This document shows positions 16,905-25,615 of a stretch of DNA of 39,562 nt, in pieces; positions within the stretch are counted from its first letter, which is position 1; the number at the start of each line of letters is the position of its first letter. Source of the DNA: Prevotellaceae bacterium UBA4361 (GTDB taxonomy: Bacteria; Bacteroidota; Bacteroidia; Bacteroidales; Bacteroidaceae). The notes below the pieces were generated by a model. It was not told where the DNA came from and ran no database searches. It was given only the letters and a program-made list of their open reading frames with translations. The stretch spans positions 1 to 39,562 of the forward strand of contig DGSN01000081.1 in the NCBI GenBank assembly GCA_002393575.1, written 5' to 3'. A program made the position numbers and the translations under genes.

Positions 16905-17978
16905 GTGATGAGAAAAATCTACTTTTTCCTGCTCTGCCTCACACTCTGCTTTGCAGATGCAGCAAGGGCACAGCAGCAGAAAACTAAGTCCGATGAGCCA
17001 CAATGGTTGAAGAGCCTGGCGGAACGAATCACGCTCAATGGTTACGCACAGGCTGGTTACACTTGGCGACATCAGGATGGAGAGCAAACCAACTCGCTCG
17101 ATGTGAAACGCACATTGCTCTGGGCAAAGGCCCAAATCACTGACCGCTGGTCGTTCCTCTTCATGCACGACTTCTCAAGCGTGGTGCAGGAGTTCTACAC
17201 CGACTATCGTCTGACGAACGACCGTGGGCTGACCTTACGCGTGGGACAGTTCAAGAACTGCTATTCGTTGGAGAATCCGCTTTCGCCTACGAAGATGGAG
17301 CTGATTGACGTGTATTCGCAAGGAGCTACTTACTTGGCTGGCTGCGGTTCCGACCCGCTTTTCGGTGTGAACTATGGTCGTGACCTCGGTATTGAGATTT
17401 ATGGATACTTGTTCAAGGACCACCTCTTCTATGAGTTGGCGATGATGCAGGGTTCGGGTGTGAACCGCAAGGACAGGAACAACCAGAAGGATGTGCTTGC
17501 CAAGCTCGACTTCCGCCCTGTGGAGAACTGGCGCATCGTGGTGTCGGGACAGTTGGGCAAGGGTAATGCCGTTGCCGAGTCAAAGTATAACCCTAATATC
17601 AAGGTGGGCGAGAACTACACGCGCAACCGCTGGTCGGCTGGTGCGGAATGGAAGAGTCACGTGAAGGGTGTGGACTACTGGAAGAACCGTGCAGCGAGTG
17701 TGCATGGCGAAGTGTTAGGCGGTAAGGACGGCGAGGTGAACAGCTTTGGTGCTTACACCACGGCTTGCGTACCTGTTTGTCAGGTTCTCGACGTGGTTGG
17801 TTCGGTGGATTATTTCAATTACAACACCGACATGGACTGGAAGCAGACGAACCTCACAGCTGGTGTGCAGCATTGGTTCTACAAGCAGTGCCGTGTGCAG
17901 TTGCAATACACTTACTCCATCGCTGAAAAGCAAAGCAATTATGGCACGCTGCAAGCTCAGGTGCAAGTGGCGTTCTGA
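16905..17978 (+). CDS. Outer-membrane porin, phosphate-selective porin O/P-like
   Basis: This 357-residue protein has a signal peptide (about residues 1-22, ending ARAQ) followed by alternating amphipathic strands typical of a beta-barrel (GYAQAGYTW, LRVGQFKN, GVNYGRDLGIEIYGYL). It ends in phenylalanine (QVQVAF), the usual outer-membrane insertion signal. The order of segments, including the 'G-Q-F-K ... P-L-S-P-T-K' stretch, matches the porin O/P family of Bacteroidetes. Substrate is not predictable from sequence. A solute symporter gene follows after about 165 bases of heptamer repeats, so the pair could provide outer- and inner-membrane steps for the same substrate (inference). Confidence 0.8.
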   Translation: MMRKIYFFLLCLTLCFADAARAQQQKTKSDEPQWLKSLAERITLNGYAQAGYTWRHQDGEQTNSLDVKRTLLWAKAQITDRWSFLFMHDFSSVVQEFYTDYRLTNDRGLTLRVGQFKNCYSLENPLSPTKMELIDVYSQGATYLAGCGSDPLFGVNYGRDLGIEIYGYLFKDHLFYELAMMQGSGVNRKDRNNQKDVLAKLDFRPVENWRIVVSGQLGKGNAVAESKYNPNIKVGENYTRNRWSAGAEWKSHVKGVDYWKNRAASVHGEVLGGKDGEVNSFGAYTTACVPVCQVLDVVGSVDYFNYNTDMDWKQTNLTAGVQHWFYKQCRVQLQYTYSIAEKQSNYGTLQAQVQVAF

Positions 17979-17982
17979 TAAA

Positions 17983-18125
17983 AATGAAGAATGAAGAATG
18001 TAGAATGAAGAATAATTAAATGAAGAATGAAGAATGTAGAATGAAGAATATATTTTACTCTGCTCATGGAATGTGTAACTTTCATTCTTCATTCTTCATT
18101 CTTCATTCTTAATTCTTCATTCATT
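17983..18125. repeat. GAAGAAT heptamer tandem repeats forming an inverted repeat
   Basis: Two near-identical blocks of four heptamers (GAAGAAT, GAAGAAT, GTAGAAT, GAAGAAT) are followed, after about 40 bases, by the opposite strand version (CATTCTT repeated, then AATTCTT). The arms can pair into a long hairpin between porin and symporter genes. Similar GAAGAAT/ATTCTTC sequence recurs at about 24110-24260 and 28414-28430. Confidence 0.75.
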
Positions 18126-18143
18126 ATTAAATTAATAATTACT

Positions 18144-19667
18144 ATGTTTGTCAAGATATTTTTAACAGTTGTGTTTCTGCTTGTGACAGTGGGCGTGGGT
18201 GCGTATTCGCGCAAGCAAGCAAGAAATGTGGAAGGCTTTGTGTTGGGAGGACGTTCCGTAGGTCCGTGGTTGACAGCGTTCGCTTACGGTACGAGTTATT
18301 TTTCTGCTGTGGTGTTCGTGGGCTATGCAGGCCAGTTCGGTTGGAAGTACGGTTTGTCATCCACTTGGATTGGTGTGGGCAATGCCGTGATTGGTTCTCT
18401 CTTGGCTTGGATGGTGCTTGGACGACGCACGAAACTGATGACGCAGCATATCGAATCTCGCACGATGCCCGACTTCTTCGGTACGCGCTTCCGTTCGCAG
18501 CGTCTGCGCGTGGTGGCTTCTGTCATCGCTTTTGTTTTCTTGATTCCTTACACGGCGGGAGTCTATAAAGGTATCTCCACGCTGTTTGAAATGGGTTTCG
18601 GCATTCCTTACGAATACTGTGTGATACTGATGGCTGTGTTGACGGCTGTGTATGTCATTTTGGGTGGCTATCGTGCCACAGCCATGAACGACTTCATCCA
18701 GGGCGTGATTATGCTCTTCGGCATTGTCACCATCATTGCAGCTGTGCTGGCGCAGAAGGGTGGACTGGTATCTGCCGTGGAGCAGATGGCTGCCATTCCT
18801 GCCGACGACAATCCTGCTGTGAACGGTCGATTGGCAGACGTGTGGGGTCCTGACCCTTGGAACCTGCTGGGCGTTGTGGTGCTGACGAGTTTGGGCACAT
18901 GGGGTTTGCCTCAGATGGTGGGTAAGTTCTATTCCATCACTGATGAGTCTGCCATCAAACGCGGCACAATAATTTCCACCATTTTTGCGTTTGTAGTAGC
19001 AGGAGGTTGCTATTTCTTGGGTGGTTTCGGTCGCCTCTTCGGTGTGCCACCTACGTTGCCTAACGGACGGCTCGACTTCGACTCCATCGTTCCAAGTATG
19101 CTCTCCTCTCTGCCCGACATACTCATAGCCCTCGTTGTGCTCTTGGTGCTTTCTGCTTCGATGTCCACATTGGCTTCGCTGGTGCTCACGAGTAGTAGTA
19201 CGATGACGCTCGACTTGATTTACCGCGACAAGAAGTCGCTGGAAGGCGAGGTGAACAGCGGAGAAATCGATGACGAAGTGTCGGAAAGGATTGAGAAAAG
19301 AAAGGTGGTGGTGATGCGCGTGTTAATCGTGTTCTTCATCGTGATTTCGCTGATGATTGCCTTGAATCCACCTACGTTCATTGCTCAGTTGATGGGCATT
19401 TCGTGGGGCGCACTGGCTGGTGCTTTCTTGGCTCCGTTCATGCTTGGCTTGTATTGGCGCGGCGTGACTCAGGGTGGAGTTTGGGCTTGTTTCATTTGGG
19501 GCGTAGGTATCACGGTGCTGAACATGCTCTTGGGCAATCCTATTTCGCCTATCAACTGCGGTGCCATCGCTATGGTGGGTGGATTCGCTGTGGTGGCTCT
19601 TGTGAGCATCCTCACGCCAAAGCTGCCTCAGAAGTACGTGGACAAGGTGTTCAAGTGCTATGAGTGA
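18144..19667 (+). CDS. Sodium:solute symporter (SSS family)
   Basis: This 507-residue inner-membrane protein has about 13 hydrophobic helices. The N-terminal part shows family features: YSRKQARNVEGFVLGGRSVG, followed by TAFAYGTSYFSAVVFVGYAG, typical of the Na+-binding helix 1 region. A later segment (VLLVLSASMSTLASLVLTSS) matches the helix 8 region carrying Na+-site serines. Members import sugars, amino acids, carboxylates or vitamins with Na+; the substrate cannot be read here. I start at 18144 because the upstream frame is made of heptamer repeats and the protein begins cleanly with a hydrophobic helix there. Three 26-bp hairpin repeats follow the stop. Confidence 0.88.
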   Translation: MFVKIFLTVVFLLVTVGVGAYSRKQARNVEGFVLGGRSVGPWLTAFAYGTSYFSAVVFVGYAGQFGWKYGLSSTWIGVGNAVIGSLLAWMVLGRRTKLMTQHIESRTMPDFFGTRFRSQRLRVVASVIAFVFLIPYTAGVYKGISTLFEMGFGIPYEYCVILMAVLTAVYVILGGYRATAMNDFIQGVIMLFGIVTIIAAVLAQKGGLVSAVEQMAAIPADDNPAVNGRLADVWGPDPWNLLGVVVLTSLGTWGLPQMVGKFYSITDESAIKRGTIISTIFAFVVAGGCYFLGGFGRLFGVPPTLPNGRLDFDSIVPSMLSSLPDILIALVVLLVLSASMSTLASLVLTSSSTMTLDLIYRDKKSLEGEVNSGEIDDEVSERIEKRKVVVMRVLIVFFIVISLMIALNPPTFIAQLMGISWGALAGAFLAPFMLGLYWRGVTQGGVWACFIWGVGITVLNMLLGNPISPINCGAIAMVGGFAVVALVSILTPKLPQKYVDKVFKCYE

Positions 19668-19673
19668 GAATTC

Positions 19674-19740
19674 GGCGGAGAACCGCCGAACACAAGAGGG
19701 GCGGAGAACCGCCGGACACGGGATAGGCGGAAGAACCGCC
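19674..19740. repeat. 26-bp array of GGCGG-(A)GAA-CCGCC hairpins (3 units)
   Basis: Hairpins start at 19674, 19700 and 19726, exactly 26 bp apart. The first two are GGCGGAGAACCGCC; the third has one extra A in the loop. The 12-nt spacers are similar to each other (GAACAC or GGACAC, then a purine-rich end). The array lies between the symporter and nitrilase genes and could act as a terminator or binding array. Confidence 0.8.
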
Positions 19741-19771
19741 GAACACGGGACTGAATGATGAAATGCTGTAG

Positions 19772-20581
19772 ATGATAACGACGATTGTTCAATCTGACAT
19801 AATTTGGGCGCAGCCCGAAGAAAATAGACGACACTTGGGCGCATGGATGGACGGGATGGCGGAGGCTGACCTCTACGTGCTGCCCGAGATGTTTTCCACG
19901 GGATTCTCGACCGATGCCGCACTGGTGGCTGAGAACGACAAGGCTACGTTGGCATGGATGTTGCAGAAGGCTCAGGTGCTGGATGCTGCCATTGCAGGAA
20001 GTGTGGCGACGGAAGAAGGCGGTAGGTTTTTCAACCGCCTTTACTTCGTGAAACCCAGTGGAGAGGTGACGGCTTACGACAAGCGTCACTTGTTCACTTA
20101 CGGAAAGGAGCATCTGCATTTCACTGCTGGGCAGGAACGCGTGGTGGTGGAATGGAGAGGTGTGCGCATCCTGCTTGCTGTGTGCTACGACTTGCGTTTC
20201 CCTGTGTGGACTCGCAACCGCAAGGACTACGACATGATTCTCTATGTGGCTTCGTGGCCCACGAGCCGAGTGAAGGTATGGAACACATTGCTGAAGGCAC
20301 GCGCCATCGAAAACCAGTGCTACGTGGCTGGTGTGAACAGGGTGGGGGAAGACCCCCGCTGCCAGTATTGTGGCGCATCTGCCATCATCAGCCCTTACGG
20401 TGAGGAAATGGCAAGCTGTGAGTGGGACAAGGAGTGTGCTGCCACGGCTGACATCGACATGGAGCGACTCCTCGCTTTCCGACAGAAATTCCCCGTGTTA
20501 GACGATGCTGATGAGCTGAGTGACTTTGCCTGTCCGAGAACGGATGGGAATGGTGAGGAAAAAACTGAAGCACTTTTTTAA
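19772..20581 (+). CDS. Carbon-nitrogen hydrolase, omega-amidase (YafV/Nit2)-like
   Basis: This 269-residue cytosolic enzyme has the nitrilase-superfamily triad: Glu in LPEMFSTGF (about residue 41), Lys in YDKRHLFTYGKEH (about 97) and Cys in AVCYDLRFP (about 134). LPEMFSTGF and CYDLRFPVW are hallmarks of the YafV/omega-amidase branch, which hydrolyses 2-oxoglutaramate and 2-oxosuccinamate made by glutamine or asparagine transamination, and may repair deaminated glutathione. The gene ends 16 bases before iorA and is probably cotranscribed with it, the beta subunit and an aminotransferase. That placement suits removal of the oxo-acid amide produced when glutamine is the amino donor or acceptor partner (inference). 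Confidence 0.85.
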   Translation: MITTIVQSDIIWAQPEENRRHLGAWMDGMAEADLYVLPEMFSTGFSTDAALVAENDKATLAWMLQKAQVLDAAIAGSVATEEGGRFFNRLYFVKPSGEVTAYDKRHLFTYGKEHLHFTAGQERVVVEWRGVRILLAVCYDLRFPVWTRNRKDYDMILYVASWPTSRVKVWNTLLKARAIENQCYVAGVNRVGEDPRCQYCGASAIISPYGEEMASCEWDKECAATADIDMERLLAFRQKFPVLDDADELSDFACPRTDGNGEEKTEALF

Positions 20582-20597
20582 AATACTTATTATAATA

Positions 20598-22217
20598 ATG
20601 GTAGAAAAGAAACTTTTACTTGGTGACGAAGCCATTGCATTGGGTGCTATCCATGCGGGGCTTTCGGGAGTGTATGCTTATCCAGGCACTCCTTCCACCG
20701 AGATTACGGAATTTATCCAGGGCAATGCCTTGGCACGAGAACGAGGCATTCATAGCCGCTGGAGTACGAACGAGAAAACGGCTATGGAGGCAGCCTTGGG
20801 CATGTCGTTCATGGGCAAGCGTGCTATGGTGTGCATGAAGCATGTGGGACTGAATGTGTGTGCCGACCCATTTGTCAATTCGGGCATGACGGGCGTGAAC
20901 GGTGGAATCATCGTGCTGGTGGCAGACGACCCTTCGATGCACTCCTCGCAGGACGAGCAGGACTCACGCTTCTATGGCAAGTTTGCGCTCATCCCTACGT
21001 TCGAACCAAGTTCGCAGCAGGAGGCTTACGACATGATGTCGGCTGCTTTCGACTATTCCGAGCAGCAGCACTTGCCTGTGCTCATGCGCGTGACAACCCG
21101 CATGGCGCATAGTCGTGCCGTGGTGAAGGTGGCTACAATAGCCCGTGAGGAAAACGAGTTGAACTACAATGCTGTGGCAAGCAGTTGGGTGCTGCTGCCA
21201 GCTAATGCCCGCAAGCGCAATGACATCGTCACTGCACAGCAGGCACAATTGGAGGCAGATGCAGTTAGTTCAGCTTTCAATCAATACATGGATGGTGCCG
21301 ACAAGAGTCTGGGCATCATTGCCAGTGGCATAGGCTACAACTATGTGATGGAGTGCTTCCCTGACGGTTGCCCTTATCCACTGCTGAAGATTTCACAATA
21401 TCCATTGCCAAAGGAACTTGTCAGAAAGCTGATGGCAGCGTGCGAGAAGGTGCTGGTGGTGGAAGAAGGCCAGCCTTTCATCGAAGACATCATTCGCGGT
21501 GTGGGCGATTCAGCTCAGATTCAGGGCAAGCTCAGTGGTGAACTGCCTCGCACGGGCGAATTGAACCCAGACATTGTGAAGAAGGCTTTGGGCATGGAGA
21601 GCGATGAGTGCTATGCAGCCTGCGAGGATGTGGTTCCTCGTCCACCAGCTTTGTGCATGGGTTGCGGACACCGCGACGTGTATGCTGCCCTGAACGAAGT
21701 GCTGAAAGAGTATGAGAATGCGCGTGTGTTTGGCGACATCGGTTGCTACACATTGGGATTCCTTCCTCCTTATCGTGCCATCCACTCCTGTGTAGATATG
21801 GGTGCGAGCATCACGATGGCAAAGGGCGCTGCCGATGCAGGTCAGTGGCCAGCTGTTGCCATCATCGGCGACTCAACCTTCACGCATAGCGGCATGACTG
21901 GCTTGCTGGATGCCATCAATGAGAATGCCAACATCACTGTGATTATCAGCGACAACCTCACAACAGGCATGACTGGCGGTCAGAACTCTGCGGGTACAAA
22001 CAAGTTCGAGGCCATCTGTCGTGGCTTGGGACTCAGCGACGAGCATCTGCACGTGGTGGTGCCACTCCCAAAGAACATGCAGGAGATTACCGACATCATC
22101 CGTCAGGAAATCAACTACAACGGAACGAGTGTTATCATTCCGCGCCGTGAGTGCTTGCAGACGCTGCGAAGACATCTTAAGGAAAAACGAGCTAAAGAAC
22201 AGGAGGGAAAACAATGA
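20598..22217 (+). CDS. iorA: Indolepyruvate ferredoxin oxidoreductase, alpha subunit
   Basis: This 539-residue subunit binds thiamine diphosphate and oxidatively decarboxylates aryl-pyruvates to aryl-acetyl-CoA, passing electrons to ferredoxin. The N-terminal pyrimidine-binding part has LLLGDEAIALGAIHAGLSG and YPGTPSTEI. A CMGCGHRD cysteine motif precedes the ThDP/Mg part (IGDSTFTHSGMTGLLDAI ... ISDNLTTGMTGG). The protein ends soon after IIPRRECLQTLRR and lacks the C-terminal two-[4Fe-4S] ferredoxin domain of archaeal IorA (600-640 residues). I chose ATG 20598 because the conserved MVEKKLLLGDEA block starts there; an upstream frame overlaps the nitrilase gene. Its last four bases overlap the start of iorB. 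Confidence 0.93.
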   Translation: MVEKKLLLGDEAIALGAIHAGLSGVYAYPGTPSTEITEFIQGNALARERGIHSRWSTNEKTAMEAALGMSFMGKRAMVCMKHVGLNVCADPFVNSGMTGVNGGIIVLVADDPSMHSSQDEQDSRFYGKFALIPTFEPSSQQEAYDMMSAAFDYSEQQHLPVLMRVTTRMAHSRAVVKVATIAREENELNYNAVASSWVLLPANARKRNDIVTAQQAQLEADAVSSAFNQYMDGADKSLGIIASGIGYNYVMECFPDGCPYPLLKISQYPLPKELVRKLMAACEKVLVVEEGQPFIEDIIRGVGDSAQIQGKLSGELPRTGELNPDIVKKALGMESDECYAACEDVVPRPPALCMGCGHRDVYAALNEVLKEYENARVFGDIGCYTLGFLPPYRAIHSCVDMGASITMAKGAADAGQWPAVAIIGDSTFTHSGMTGLLDAINENANITVIISDNLTTGMTGGQNSAGTNKFEAICRGLGLSDEHLHVVVPLPKNMQEITDIIRQEINYNGTSVIIPRRECLQTLRRHLKEKRAKEQEGKQ

Positions 22218-22786
22218 AAACAGACATCATCTTGTGTGGTGTGGGAGGACAAGGTATCCTCTCCATCGCAACCATCATAGGCGAAGCTGCCATGAACGAG
22301 AACCTCTACATCAAGCAGGCAGAGGTACACGGCATGAGTCAGCGTGGAGGCGACGTGCAAAGCAACTTGCGCATCTCGGACAAACCCATCAGCAGCGACC
22401 TCATTGCCAAGGGCGGTGCTGACGTAATCATCTCTATGGAACCGATGGAAGCCTTGCGCTATCTGCCTTTCCTCAGCAAGAACGGATGGATTATCACGTC
22501 GAGTGCTCCTTTCGTGAACATCCCGAACTATCCCGACATGGAGGTGATTCGTCAGGACTTGGACAAGCTGCCGAACGTGATTGTCATCGACATTGAGCAG
22601 ATGGCAAAGGACAACGCCGTGCCTCGTTCTGCCAATGTGATTCTCTTGGGTGCTGCGCAGAAGGCTTTAGGCATTGAATACGACAAGTTGGAAGATGCCA
22701 TCCGCCGTGTATTTGGCAGAAAAGGTGAGAGCGTTGTGGAAGCAAACATCAAGGCATTGGCTTTGGGAAGAGAAGCACAGAAATAA
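22214..22786 (+). CDS. iorB: Indolepyruvate ferredoxin oxidoreductase, beta subunit
   Basis: This 190-residue protein is the gamma-type catalytic-domain partner of IorA. It shows the family start KTDIILCGVGGQGILSIATI with the Gly-rich GVGGQG loop, then AEVHGMSQRGGDVQSNLRIS, both strongly conserved in 2-oxoacid:ferredoxin oxidoreductase gamma domains. Length is normal for IorB (about 190-200). The ATGA overlap with iorA indicates translational coupling, as expected for subunits of one complex in the cytosol. The aminotransferase gene follows after 9 bases. Confidence 0.93.
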   Translation: MKTDIILCGVGGQGILSIATIIGEAAMNENLYIKQAEVHGMSQRGGDVQSNLRISDKPISSDLIAKGGADVIISMEPMEALRYLPFLSKNGWIITSSAPFVNIPNYPDMEVIRQDLDKLPNVIVIDIEQMAKDNAVPRSANVILLGAAQKALGIEYDKLEDAIRRVFGRKGESVVEANIKALALGREAQK

Positions 22787-22795
22787 GAAGACGAA

Positions 22796-24115
22796 ATGAA
22801 CACTCCAATCAAGAAAGAATTAGTAGATGGACTCATCGCGAGTCTCGGCATACAGGACTTTGCCAAGGCCACTATCCGCGAAGTGAAGCAGGTGGCTGCC
22901 ATGGCAGAAAAGGAGTCGGGCGTGGAGTTCATCAAGATGGAAATGGGCATTCCTGGCCTGCCAGCAGCTCAAGTGGGCGTGGATGCACAGGTGAAAGCCT
23001 TGCAGGACGGCATCGCTCACAGTTATCCCGACATTCAGGGCTATCCTGAACTGAAGAAGCAGGCATCCCGTTTTGTGAAAGCATTCATCAACGTGGATAT
23101 TCAGCCAGAGGGCTGTGTGCCTGTCAGCGGCAGTATGCAAGGCACTTTTGCTTCCTTCCTCACCTGTTCGCAAGCCGACAAGAAGAAGGACACGGTGCTG
23201 TTCATCGACCCAGGATTCCCTGTGCAGAAGATGCAGTTGCAGGTGTTGGGCGTGAAGTACGAAACCTTCGACGTATATGATTTCCGTGGAGAGAAGTTAG
23301 GTCCGAAGTTGGAAAGCTACCTCTCGAAGGGAAACATCTGTGCCATCCTCTACAGCAATCCGAACAACCCTGCATGGATTTGTCTGAACGACGAGGAACT
23401 GCGTACCATCGGCACGCTGGCGACGAAGTACGACACCATCGTGATGGAAGACCTCGCTTACTTTGCTATGGATTTCCGTCAAGACCTCAGTAAGCCGTTC
23501 GAGCCTCCTTACCAGCCAACGGTGGCACACTACACAGACAATTACATCATTCTCATCAGTGGTTCCAAGGCATTCAGCTATGCTGGAGAGCGCATCGGTG
23601 TGACCTGCATCAGCGACAAGCTCTTCCATCGTCACTATCCCGACCTCTCGGCTCGCTATGAAGGACTGCCATTCGGATTGGTTTTCTCCACCCGTATGCT
23701 CTATGCCCTTTCTTCAGGAACAAGCCATTCGGCACAGTACGCTATGGCTGCCATGCTGCGTGCCGCTTGCGACGGAGAGTATAATTTCCGTAACGAAGTG
23801 AAGGTGTATGGAGAGCGGGCGCACAAGTTGAAGGACATCTTCTGCCGTCACCAATTCCGCATCGTCTATGACTACGACCTCGACCAGCCTATTGCCGATG
23901 GTTTCTACTTCACGATTGGCTACCCAGGCATGACCAGTGGTGAACTGGCTCGCGAACTGATGTACTATGGCGTGAGTGCAATCTGCTTGATTACGACAGG
24001 TTCGCATCAAGAGGGTCTGCGCGTATGCACTTCGTTCTTCGAAGACCACCAGTACGCACAGTTGGAAGAGCGCATGAAGATTTTCGAAGAAAACCATGCT
24101 TTAAATTTAAAATGA
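22796..24115 (+). CDS. Class I/II PLP-dependent aminotransferase, probably aromatic
   Basis: This 439-residue fold-type I aminotransferase carries YSNPNNPAW (about residues 186-194), an acidic residue on the PLP pyridine side in VMEDLAYFAMD (D219) and the Schiff-base lysine K258 in SGSKAFSYAGERIG. It would move the amino group from an amino acid to a 2-oxo acid in the cytosol. The gene is 9 bases after iorB, so its most likely job is to supply indolepyruvate, phenylpyruvate or 4-hydroxyphenylpyruvate to the oxidoreductase or, running in reverse, to build aromatic amino acids from aryl-acetates. Substrate specificity is inferred from context. Confidence 0.85.
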   Translation: MNTPIKKELVDGLIASLGIQDFAKATIREVKQVAAMAEKESGVEFIKMEMGIPGLPAAQVGVDAQVKALQDGIAHSYPDIQGYPELKKQASRFVKAFINVDIQPEGCVPVSGSMQGTFASFLTCSQADKKKDTVLFIDPGFPVQKMQLQVLGVKYETFDVYDFRGEKLGPKLESYLSKGNICAILYSNPNNPAWICLNDEELRTIGTLATKYDTIVMEDLAYFAMDFRQDLSKPFEPPYQPTVAHYTDNYIILISGSKAFSYAGERIGVTCISDKLFHRHYPDLSARYEGLPFGLVFSTRMLYALSSGTSHSAQYAMAAMLRAACDGEYNFRNEVKVYGERAHKLKDIFCRHQFRIVYDYDLDQPIADGFYFTIGYPGMTSGELARELMYYGVSAICLITTGSHQEGLRVCTSFFEDHQYAQLEERMKIFEENHALNLK

Positions 24116-24265
24116 AAAATGAAGAACTTCAATTTAAAATTTGGAATTAGTAATTTGGAATGTGAACCTTTAGAGCTCGGCGTAGCTAAATTAATTTCTA
24201 ACTCCAAACTCCTCATTTCTAATTATTCTAAAATTCTTCATTCTTCATTTAATTTCTTTCTACAT
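24116..24265. repeat. AT-rich imperfect inverted repeat between aminotransferase and paaK-like genes
   Basis: AATGAAAAATGAAGAAC-type sequence on the left and ATTCTTCATTCTTCATTT on the right are complementary, with an inner stem around TTTAG/CTAAA. It belongs to the same GAAGAAT/ATTCTTC style as 17983-18125. Confidence 0.5.
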
Positions 24266-24280
24266 TAAAATAAATCAGCT

Positions 24281-25594
24281 ATGTCATATTCAAATTATTT
24301 CAATCCAGAATTGGAGACCATGCCACGCGAGCAGCTGAGAGAACTTCAGTTGGAGCGCTTGCAGAAAACCGTTCGCCAATGCGTGAAGGCTCCGTTCTAT
24401 GAACAGAAATTCAAGGAAATGGGCATTTCGCCCGAGGATATCAAGTCGCTCGACGACTTGCAGAAACTTCCTTTCACCACCAAGGACGACCTCCGCGAGT
24501 TCTACCCTTGGGGGCTCACTGCCGTGCCTCTCAAGGAGTGCGTTCGCTTGCATTCATCGAGCGGAACGACAGGAAATCCAACCGTAGTGACACACACGCA
24601 GAAAGACCTTGACGAATGGGCAAACGCCGTGGCTCGCTGCCTTTGGATGGTGGGATGCCGTCCCGAGGACGTGTTCCAGAACTCGGCAGGCTATGGCATG
24701 TTCACCGCAGGCCTCGGATTCCAGTACGGAGCAGAGCGTGTGGGAATGCTCACCGTGCCAGCAGCAGCAGGTAACACCCTGCGCCAAATCAAGTTCATCA
24801 AGGACTTCGGCACAACAGTTGTTCATGCCATCCCTTCCTACGCCAGTCGTATCTACGAGGTGATGCGTGAGCAAGGCATCGACCCACGCAAGGACACACG
24901 TCTGCGTGTGCTTTGCATCGGTGCAGAACCTCACAGTGAGGAACAGCGTCAGCGCATTGAGGAGAACTTCGGCGTGAAGGCTTACAATTCCTACGGCATT
25001 TCGGAAATGATGGGTCCAGGCGTTGCCTTCGAATGTCCTGAACAGAATGGTAATCACATTTGGGAAGACTATTTCATCGTGGAAATCATCGACCCTGTCA
25101 CCCTCCAACCATCGAAGCCAGGTGAATTCGGCGAACTCGTCATCACCACCATCAACCGCGAGGCAATGCCGTTGCTCCGCTATCGTACCCGCGACCTCAC
25201 CCGACTGTTGCCAGGCGAGTGCCCTTGCGGTCGTACCCATGCACGCATCGACCGTCTGCGTGGACGTTCCGACGACATGATTATCCTGAAGGGAGTGAAC
25301 ATCTTCCCAATCCAGATTGAAAAGATTCTGATGAACTTCAAGGAACTCTCCACCGACTACCTCATCACGCTCGAAACCATCGAGCCACAAGGCGACTTCA
25401 TGACTGTGGAAGTGGAAGTGAAGGAATTCAACGACGACTACCAGCAGATTCAGGGACTCACGCGCGAAATCACTCGCCAGCTGAAGGACGAAATCCTCAT
25501 CACGCCAAAGGTGAAACTTGTGCCAAAGGGAACTCTCGCCGTTTCCGACGAGAAGAAGGCTGTGCGTGTGAAAGACCTCAGAAAGCTATTCTAA
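24281..25594 (+). CDS. paaK: Phenylacetate-CoA ligase
   Basis: This 437-residue AMP-forming ligase activates phenylacetate or related aryl-acetates with ATP and CoA. The ATP loop is HSSSGTTGNP (SSGTTG at 93-98). Later come the PaaK-type YGISEMMGPGVAFEC, LLRYRTRDLTRLLPGECPCGRTHARIDR (only its parts RYRTRDL and ECPCGRTH are needed for the call) and the hinge-and-C-terminal block RGRSDDMIILKGVNIFP. Length is typical of PaaK (430-440). Placed after the indolepyruvate oxidoreductase genes, it links free aryl-acetates and aryl-acetyl-CoA in either direction. An ACT-domain protein follows 21 bases later, as in many Bacteroidetes and clostridial genomes. Confidence 0.93.
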   Translation: MSYSNYFNPELETMPREQLRELQLERLQKTVRQCVKAPFYEQKFKEMGISPEDIKSLDDLQKLPFTTKDDLREFYPWGLTAVPLKECVRLHSSSGTTGNPTVVTHTQKDLDEWANAVARCLWMVGCRPEDVFQNSAGYGMFTAGLGFQYGAERVGMLTVPAAAGNTLRQIKFIKDFGTTVVHAIPSYASRIYEVMREQGIDPRKDTRLRVLCIGAEPHSEEQRQRIEENFGVKAYNSYGISEMMGPGVAFECPEQNGNHIWEDYFIVEIIDPVTLQPSKPGEFGELVITTINREAMPLLRYRTRDLTRLLPGECPCGRTHARIDRLRGRSDDMIILKGVNIFPIQIEKILMNFKELSTDYLITLETIEPQGDFMTVEVEVKEFNDDYQQIQGLTREITRQLKDEILITPKVKLVPKGTLAVSDEKKAVRVKDLRKLF

Positions 25595-25615
25595 TACCTA
25601 AAAATAACAATCAAC

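Noticed and set aside
18066..18143. N-terminal extension of the symporter frame
   Set aside because: These 26 codons are encoded by heptamer repeats; the family-like start is at 18144.
20520..20597. N-terminal extension of the IorA frame
   Set aside because: It overlaps the end of the nitrilase gene and adds no conserved residues; ATG 20598 begins the family block.
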